A DNA stretch of 64,000 nucleotides, taken from an uncultured Pelagibacteraceae bacterium (GTDB lineage Bacteria; Pseudomonadota; Alphaproteobacteria; Pelagibacterales; Pelagibacteraceae). The first letter of the stretch is position 1; each line of letters begins with the position of its first letter. The stretch covers positions 1 through 64,000 of the forward strand of contig CACIZU010000003.1 of the NCBI GenBank assembly GCA_902591185.1. Direction: 5' to 3'. The translations under genes were made by a program, and so were the position numbers. The notes beneath the pieces are model-generated. The model had not been told where the DNA came from. It worked only from the letters and a program-made list of their open reading frames with translations, and searched no databases. This document shows, piece by piece, positions 59,064-64,000 of this stretch.

Positions 59064-60494
59064 ATGAGTCAATTAGATTTAAAAATAGGACCTAAAATCA
59101 AGGCTTTTAGAAGAAAGCTTGGTCTTCAAGCAAACAAGTTAGCTGAAGAATTAAGCATATCCCCGAGTTATTTAAATTTAATTGAGAGTGGAAAAAGAAA
59201 AATTGATGGGGATCTTCTTTTAAAAGTTTGTGAAAAACTTAATATTGAATTGTCTCATCTTACTTCCAAAACAGATATTAATTTACAAAATACAATTTCT
59301 GAAATTTTAGATGACACTTTATTTGAGGATTTAGATATTTTAGGACCTGAAGTAAAAGATCTAGTCAGTACAAATCCAAAAATTGGAAAAGCTATTGTAA
59401 GGCTCGGAGATATTTTAAAAAAAAAGGATCATGAATTAGTTAATAAGATTGAAAAAATTTCAGGAAAAATAGTTGATAATAGAAAAAATTCTTTTCCAGG
59501 AGAAGTAATTTCAGACTTTCTTCAACAAAATAAAAATTATTTTCCTAAACTAGAAGATTTCGCAAATCAAGTTTTTGATAAAATTCAAAAAAATAATCGA
59601 ACTAGATACATTGCTCTTTGTGAATATTTAAGCTCAGAATATTCAATTAAAGTAAAAGATGTAATACCTGATGAAAACAAACCATTTTCAAAAATATTTA
59701 ACAAAAACAAAAAAGAACTTTTGTTAAGTGATTATAGTTCATTAGAGACAAAAAAACTTCATGCAGCTGCTCGAATTGCGCAAGAAGGTGCTGATAAAGA
59801 AATAGATAATTATTTGTCTCAATTTAGCTTTCCATCAGATGAGTCAAGAAAATTGACTAAAGTTGCTTTATTAAATTATACAGGTGCAGCAATTTTAATG
59901 CCTTACAAGCTTTTTCATTCTGAATGTAAAAAATTAAAATATGATTTACAACTTTTACAAAATACATTTGCTACATCATTTGAACAAGTTGCTCACAGAG
60001 TAACAAGTCTTCAAGATCCTAAATTACCAGGAATACCATTTCATATGTTGAGAACTGATATAGCAGGAAACATCTCTAAAAGGTTTTCTTTATCCGGTAT
60101 AGAAATACCAAGATATGGAGGAGCTTGTCCTAGATGGAATGTTTATTCAGCTTTTACAAGACCAGGAGTAATTCAAGCAGCGGTAAGTAAAATGACTAAT
60201 GGTGAAAAATATGTTTGTATAGCCAGAACTGTTGAAAAAGGTATTGGTAGATACGGTCAATCAAAAAGTATTTTATCAATAGGTTTGGGCTGTGAAGCTA
60301 AATATGCAAAAGAATTTGTTTATACAGAAAATTTAGATATATCAGATAAAAAAACAGAAATACCCATAGGTGTATCATGCAGAACCTGTGACAGATTAGA
60401 TTGTTCACAAAGAGCATTTCCTCCTTTACATAAAAAATTTGACGTAGATATTAATTCTAGGGGAGTATCTGTTTATGTTAACGACAAAAATTAA
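59064..60494 (+). CDS. XRE-family short-chain fatty acyl regulator (ScfR/RamB-type)
   Basis: HTH at IKAFRRKLGLQANKLAEELSISPSYLNLIESGKR; IALCEYLSSEY; C-terminal Cys motif GVSCRTCDRLDCSQRAFPPLHK; divergent to aceA. Confidence 0.9.
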   Translation: MSQLDLKIGPKIKAFRRKLGLQANKLAEELSISPSYLNLIESGKRKIDGDLLLKVCEKLNIELSHLTSKTDINLQNTISEILDDTLFEDLDILGPEVKDLVSTNPKIGKAIVRLGDILKKKDHELVNKIEKISGKIVDNRKNSFPGEVISDFLQQNKNYFPKLEDFANQVFDKIQKNNRTRYIALCEYLSSEYSIKVKDVIPDENKPFSKIFNKNKKELLLSDYSSLETKKLHAAARIAQEGADKEIDNYLSQFSFPSDESRKLTKVALLNYTGAAILMPYKLFHSECKKLKYDLQLLQNTFATSFEQVAHRVTSLQDPKLPGIPFHMLRTDIAGNISKRFSLSGIEIPRYGGACPRWNVYSAFTRPGVIQAAVSKMTNGEKYVCIARTVEKGIGRYGQSKSILSIGLGCEAKYAKEFVYTENLDISDKKTEIPIGVSCRTCDRLDCSQRAFPPLHKKFDVDINSRGVSVYVNDKN

Positions 60495-60511
60495 TTAAGT
60501 AATTTCATAAA

Positions 60512-61135
60512 ATGATAAAAGTTTTGAAGGATAAATTGAAGCCTAGAATTAAAGCCAGAATTCGAAAAAATAAACAAATTTTAAAGAAAAAATTAAAACC
60601 AAGAATTAAAGCCAGAATTCGAAAAAATAAACAAATTTTCAGTAAAAAAATTATTAATTTTTTTGAATGGGTAAAAGGGGCAGAATTAGTGGAGCTTAAA
60701 AAATGTAATACAGAAGAAGATCCTGTTAGACCTGAATTAGATAACAATTTTAGAACAGGTTATGGTCGTAAAATTTATGGTGTTAAATATAAAGGAGAAA
60801 TTCATGCTGTAATGTGTTTTGGATATACCAATAAAATACCAAAAAGTGTTGAAGAATTAGAAAAATTAAGCATGGATGCTTTTTTACAAAGTGCATTGAG
60901 AGATCAAAATATTGGGAAAATAGCAATTGCTTATACAGTTTGGTCTAAAAAAAAAGGTGGAGGAAAATTAATTGTTAAAGAAGTATTTAAAAAAATAAAA
61001 AAATCTAACCATTTAAATAGATTGGTAACACTTTCGCCACTTACAGAAATGGCAACAAAATTTCATGAAAGAAATGGTGCAAAACTTTTACAAATTAATG
61101 AAACTACGCAAAATTTTGAATATAAAATAATGTAA
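60512..61135 (+). CDS. GNAT-like acyltransferase with a basic N-terminal repeat
   Basis: N-terminal (KLKPRIKARIRKNKQI)x2; C-terminus LSPLTEMATKFHERNGAKLLQ is GNAT-like. Confidence 0.55.
   Translation: MIKVLKDKLKPRIKARIRKNKQILKKKLKPRIKARIRKNKQIFSKKIINFFEWVKGAELVELKKCNTEEDPVRPELDNNFRTGYGRKIYGVKYKGEIHAVMCFGYTNKIPKSVEELEKLSMDAFLQSALRDQNIGKIAIAYTVWSKKKGGGKLIVKEVFKKIKKSNHLNRLVTLSPLTEMATKFHERNGAKLLQINETTQNFEYKIM
60533..60646 (+). repeat. 57-bp tandem repeat (19 aa, in frame), two copies
   Basis: Copies start at 60533 and 60590; shared AGAATTAAAGCCAGAATTCGAAAAAATAAACAAATTTT. Confidence 0.92.
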
Positions 61136-61139
61136 TTTT

Positions 61140-61703
61140 ATGAATTTTCTAAAGTTTTATATTTTAATATTTTGTACTTTGTTTTTTTTCACGTATTCTA
61201 ATGTAATGGCATATGAAGAAGCAAATTATGAAGTGGTATCTTCAAATGAAGTTTATGAGATTAGAAAATATTCTAATCGTTTAGCTGCTGAAACAATAAC
61301 TACTAACCAAAACAATAGTTTTAGAAAATTATTTAACTATATATCTGGAAGCAATAAAACTAACGAAAAAATTAAAATGACTACCCCGGTAACTCAAATA
61401 GAGAGAGAAGGAAAAATGACTATGCAATTTTATTTACCAAGTAAATATAATAAAGAAGATGTCCCTAATCCTTCTAAATCAGATATAAAGATTGTAAATA
61501 TTGAAGGAGGTTATTATGCTGTTATTAGATATTCAGGAAGAGCCTCAGATAAAAATTTTATTAAACATAAAGATATTTTAGAGAAAGAATTGTTGAAAAA
61601 TAATATTTTAGTTTTAAGTCAGCCTATAAAAGCAACGTATAATGGACCATTTACCTTACCGATGTTTCGTAGAAATGAGGCAATGTTTAAAGTTAAATTT
61701 TAA
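61140..61703 (+). CDS. SOUL family heme-binding protein
   Basis: YEVVSSNEVYEIRKYSNRLAAET, KIKMTTPVTQ, YNGPFTLPMFRRNEAMFKV. Confidence 0.92.
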   Translation: MNFLKFYILIFCTLFFFTYSNVMAYEEANYEVVSSNEVYEIRKYSNRLAAETITTNQNNSFRKLFNYISGSNKTNEKIKMTTPVTQIEREGKMTMQFYLPSKYNKEDVPNPSKSDIKIVNIEGGYYAVIRYSGRASDKNFIKHKDILEKELLKNNILVLSQPIKATYNGPFTLPMFRRNEAMFKVKF

Positions 61704-61720
61704 TCTAAGAATAATTTTAA

Positions 61721-62779
61721 GTGTTTAATTTTTTAAGTTTTTTAATTTTAATTATTGCCTATAATTGCGTAACAATAGCAATGGAAAAAATACCCTATCA
61801 TCATCTTCCCGATGGAACATTTAGAAATCCTGAGGGGTCTCCTAAAAGAGACACAAATTTTAAATGGTCATTTAAAGTTTTTAATCAGGAGAAAAAAAAA
61901 TTAGATATGAGTGTTCCTAGCGAACATGTTGTTAATAAAGAGAAAGTGTTATCTGATTTAGAAAAATTAAAAGACGAAGATTATATTGCTTGGATAGGGC
62001 ATGCTACATTTTTAATTAAATTAGGAGACACGACTATTATAACAGATCCTGTTTTTTCTAAAAATGCAGGACCTTTTATATTTGGACCCAAAAGATTTAC
62101 AGAACCAGCCTTAAATCTTAAAGAAATTCCTAGAATAGACTTATTTTTACTTACCCATAATCATTATGATCACCAAGATATGATGACCATAAGAAGATTT
62201 CCATATAAGAGTGCAAAAGTTATGCTTCCACTAAAACTTGGTAAATATTTTAAAAGAAATGGATATAAAGATGTGAATGAAATGGATTGGTATGATGAAA
62301 TAGAGATTAATGAAAAATTAAAAATCACATTTCTTCCAGCGGTTCATTGGTCTAAAAGAAGTTTATCAGATACTAATAAATCATTATGGGGCAATTTTTT
62401 AATTGAATATAATGGTAAAAAAATCTTATTTGCTTGCGATACTGGTGTGGGAAATATTTATAAAGACCTAGGTAACAAATATGGCCCAATAGATCTTTCT
62501 TTTATAAATATTGGTGCGTATAATTTTTATCCAATATCTCCATATAAAGATAAATCTGTTTATCATACAAATCCTGAAGAGGCTCTTAGTATTGGAAGAA
62601 ATTTAAAGAGTAAAAAAGTAATAGGAATGCATTGGGGTACATTTGTTTTATCTTTAGAGCCGATAATGGAACCCCCAGTTAGATTTAAAAATAATGCTGA
62701 AAAATTTGGCTTTAAAAAAGAAGAAGCAATTATATTTAAGATTGGTCAAATAAGTAAAATTGATGATATTATAAATTAA
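61721..62779 (+). CDS. Metallo-beta-lactamase fold hydrolase (NAPE-PLD/UlaG-like)
   Basis: WIGHATFLIKLGDTTIITDPVFS, LLTHNHYDHQDMMTI, FACDTGVGNIY, GMHWGTF. GTG start. Confidence 0.9.
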   Translation: MFNFLSFLILIIAYNCVTIAMEKIPYHHLPDGTFRNPEGSPKRDTNFKWSFKVFNQEKKKLDMSVPSEHVVNKEKVLSDLEKLKDEDYIAWIGHATFLIKLGDTTIITDPVFSKNAGPFIFGPKRFTEPALNLKEIPRIDLFLLTHNHYDHQDMMTIRRFPYKSAKVMLPLKLGKYFKRNGYKDVNEMDWYDEIEINEKLKITFLPAVHWSKRSLSDTNKSLWGNFLIEYNGKKILFACDTGVGNIYKDLGNKYGPIDLSFINIGAYNFYPISPYKDKSVYHTNPEEALSIGRNLKSKKVIGMHWGTFVLSLEPIMEPPVRFKNNAEKFGFKKEEAIIFKIGQISKIDDIIN

Positions 62780-62785
62780 TTTAAG

Positions 62786-63415
62786 ATGTGCGGTAGATAC
62801 GTAGTAAATAACCCAGTTTCAAAAACAAACAAGTTAGTAAAATCTGCAATTCAAGTTGAAGATATTGAGAATTATAATGCTCATCCATATCAAAAACTTC
62901 CAGTTATAAAGAAGTATAAAAATGGAAATACCCTAGAAAATTTAAAGTGGGGATTAATTCCAAGTTGGGCTAAAGATAAAGACTTTAAAGCATTAATTAA
63001 TGCTAGATTAGAAACTATTGATGAAAAAGTTTCTTTTAAAAAACTAATTAAAAATAATAGATGTGCTGCTGTAGCTGATGGTTTTTATGAATGGAAAAGA
63101 GAAGAAAAAGAAAAGACTCCACATTTTTTTTCAAGACAAGATAACAAAACTATTTTTTTTGCAGGTATTTATGAAGAGGATCAATTTTGTTTAATTACTG
63201 AAGAAGCTAAAGAAAATATTAAAGAAATTCATCATAGACAACCTGTAATTCTTAATCAAAGTGATGTTAATCGTTATTTGAATTTAGAACTTCAAGGCTC
63301 AGCTTTTTTAAAAGAATGTAGTAAACCTGATTTAATTTTCCACGAAGTTTCTAAAGATGTAAATAAACCAACAAATAATAGCGCATCATTAATTCAAAGT
63401 TTTAGCAATGGATAA
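62786..63415 (+). CDS. SRAP-domain (YedK/HMCES) abasic-site response protein
   Basis: MCGRYVVNN with Cys2, LKWGLIPSWAKD, NARLETIDEK, ADGFYEWKR. Confidence 0.94.
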   Translation: MCGRYVVNNPVSKTNKLVKSAIQVEDIENYNAHPYQKLPVIKKYKNGNTLENLKWGLIPSWAKDKDFKALINARLETIDEKVSFKKLIKNNRCAAVADGFYEWKREEKEKTPHFFSRQDNKTIFFAGIYEEDQFCLITEEAKENIKEIHHRQPVILNQSDVNRYLNLELQGSAFLKECSKPDLIFHEVSKDVNKPTNNSASLIQSFSNG

Positions 63416-63442
63416 AAAATTTAATTTAGTTTAAACTAGAAT

Positions 63443-64000
63443 ATGCTTACTTATATTGTCCCATTTATCATATTGATCTTAGTTGTAGTTTTTATTCATG
63501 AATATGGACATTATTATTTTGCAAAAAAATATGGTGTAGGTGTTACAGATTTTTCTATTGGATTTGGAAGAGAAATTATTGGCTGGAATGATAAATATGG
63601 CACACGTTGGAAGATTTGCTGGATACCATTAGGAGGATATGTAAAGTTTTTTGGTGATCGAAATGTTTTTTCACAAGCTGATCAAGAAAAAATTTTAAAA
63701 CAATACAATAAAAAAGATCAAGAAAAATTATTTGTTTTAAAACCATTGTACCAAAGAGTTTTAATAGTATTTGGTGGACCACTTGCTAATTTTTTATTAG
63801 CAATTGCTATATTTTTTTCAATTTACACTTTTATTGGAAAAGATTTTACACCAGCTGTAATCAATGAAGTACAAAAAGATAGTCCTGCAATGATTGGTGG
63901 GTTAAAACAGAATGATATTATTTTAGAAATAGATGGTAACAAAGTTAACAGCATCATGGATGTCTCTAAATATATTACAACTTCAATAGGTGTATTTATA
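63443..64000 (+). CDS. rseP: RseP-type site-2 metalloprotease, truncated by window edge
   Basis: VVVFIHEYGHYYFAKKYGVGVTDFSIGFG (HExxH), WIPLGGYVKFFGD, FGGPLANFLLA, PDZ-like DSPAMIGGLKQNDIILEIDG. Confidence 0.92.
   Translation, partial: MLTYIVPFIILILVVVFIHEYGHYYFAKKYGVGVTDFSIGFGREIIGWNDKYGTRWKICWIPLGGYVKFFGDRNVFSQADQEKILKQYNKKDQEKLFVLKPLYQRVLIVFGGPLANFLLAIAIFFSIYTFIGKDFTPAVINEVQKDSPAMIGGLKQNDIILEIDGNKVNSIMDVSKYITTSIGVFI

Noticed and set aside
63576-63782. 68-aa minus-strand ORF at the right edge
   Set aside because: Opposite the clear RseP frame (HEYGH, PDZ) that runs off the window.
1-64000. CRISPR array, prophage, transposase/integrase, restriction-modification or toxin-antitoxin system
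   Set aside because: No regularly spaced short repeats and no recognisable family members in the ORF translations.
1-64000. tRNA or rRNA genes
   Set aside because: Intergenic gaps are short; none showed a tRNA-like T-loop/CCA layout or rRNA sequence by eye. A tRNAscan-SE/Infernal run would be decisive.

Overview
AT-rich, densely packed alphaproteobacterial DNA. Gene content, short intergenic gaps and riboswitch architecture all look like SAR11/Pelagibacterales; this assignment is inferred, no search was run. Core-type blocks: AsmA/YhdP-like gene (5' end cut), tyrS, anmK, iscR-sufBCDSU-sufT-iscA, glnA, a homocysteine S-methyltransferase behind what reads as tandem SAM-II and SAM-V riboswitches, a molybdenum-cofactor/MsrPQ cassette, a TPP riboswitch fused to a ThiV-type sodium:solute symporter, aceA with a divergent ScfR/RamB-type regulator, SOUL, MBL-fold, SRAP and rseP (cut by the right edge). 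Between about 20.9 and 52.8 kb is a catabolic island. It has IolE and IolD of inositol breakdown, four Gfo/Idh/MocA oxidoreductases, two 2OG-Fe(II)/PhyH oxygenases, a PanE-like reductase, a PanB-like protein that seems to have lost its metal ligands, an HpcH/HpaI aldolase, an ALDH, a DUF1907 protein, a MarR-like regulator and three transporters (ribose-type ABC, TTT, glucose-type ABC). No recognisable IolB, IolC or MMSDH-type IolA was seen, so the best candidate for an undescribed system is a rerouted inositol or inositol-like pathway. Other signals: a perfect in-frame 222-bp repeat, an IscR type-1 site on the iscR promoter, an intrinsic terminator inside the start of tctB, repeated TTTACAA boxes at aceA/scfR, and two small ORFs missing from the supplied track.
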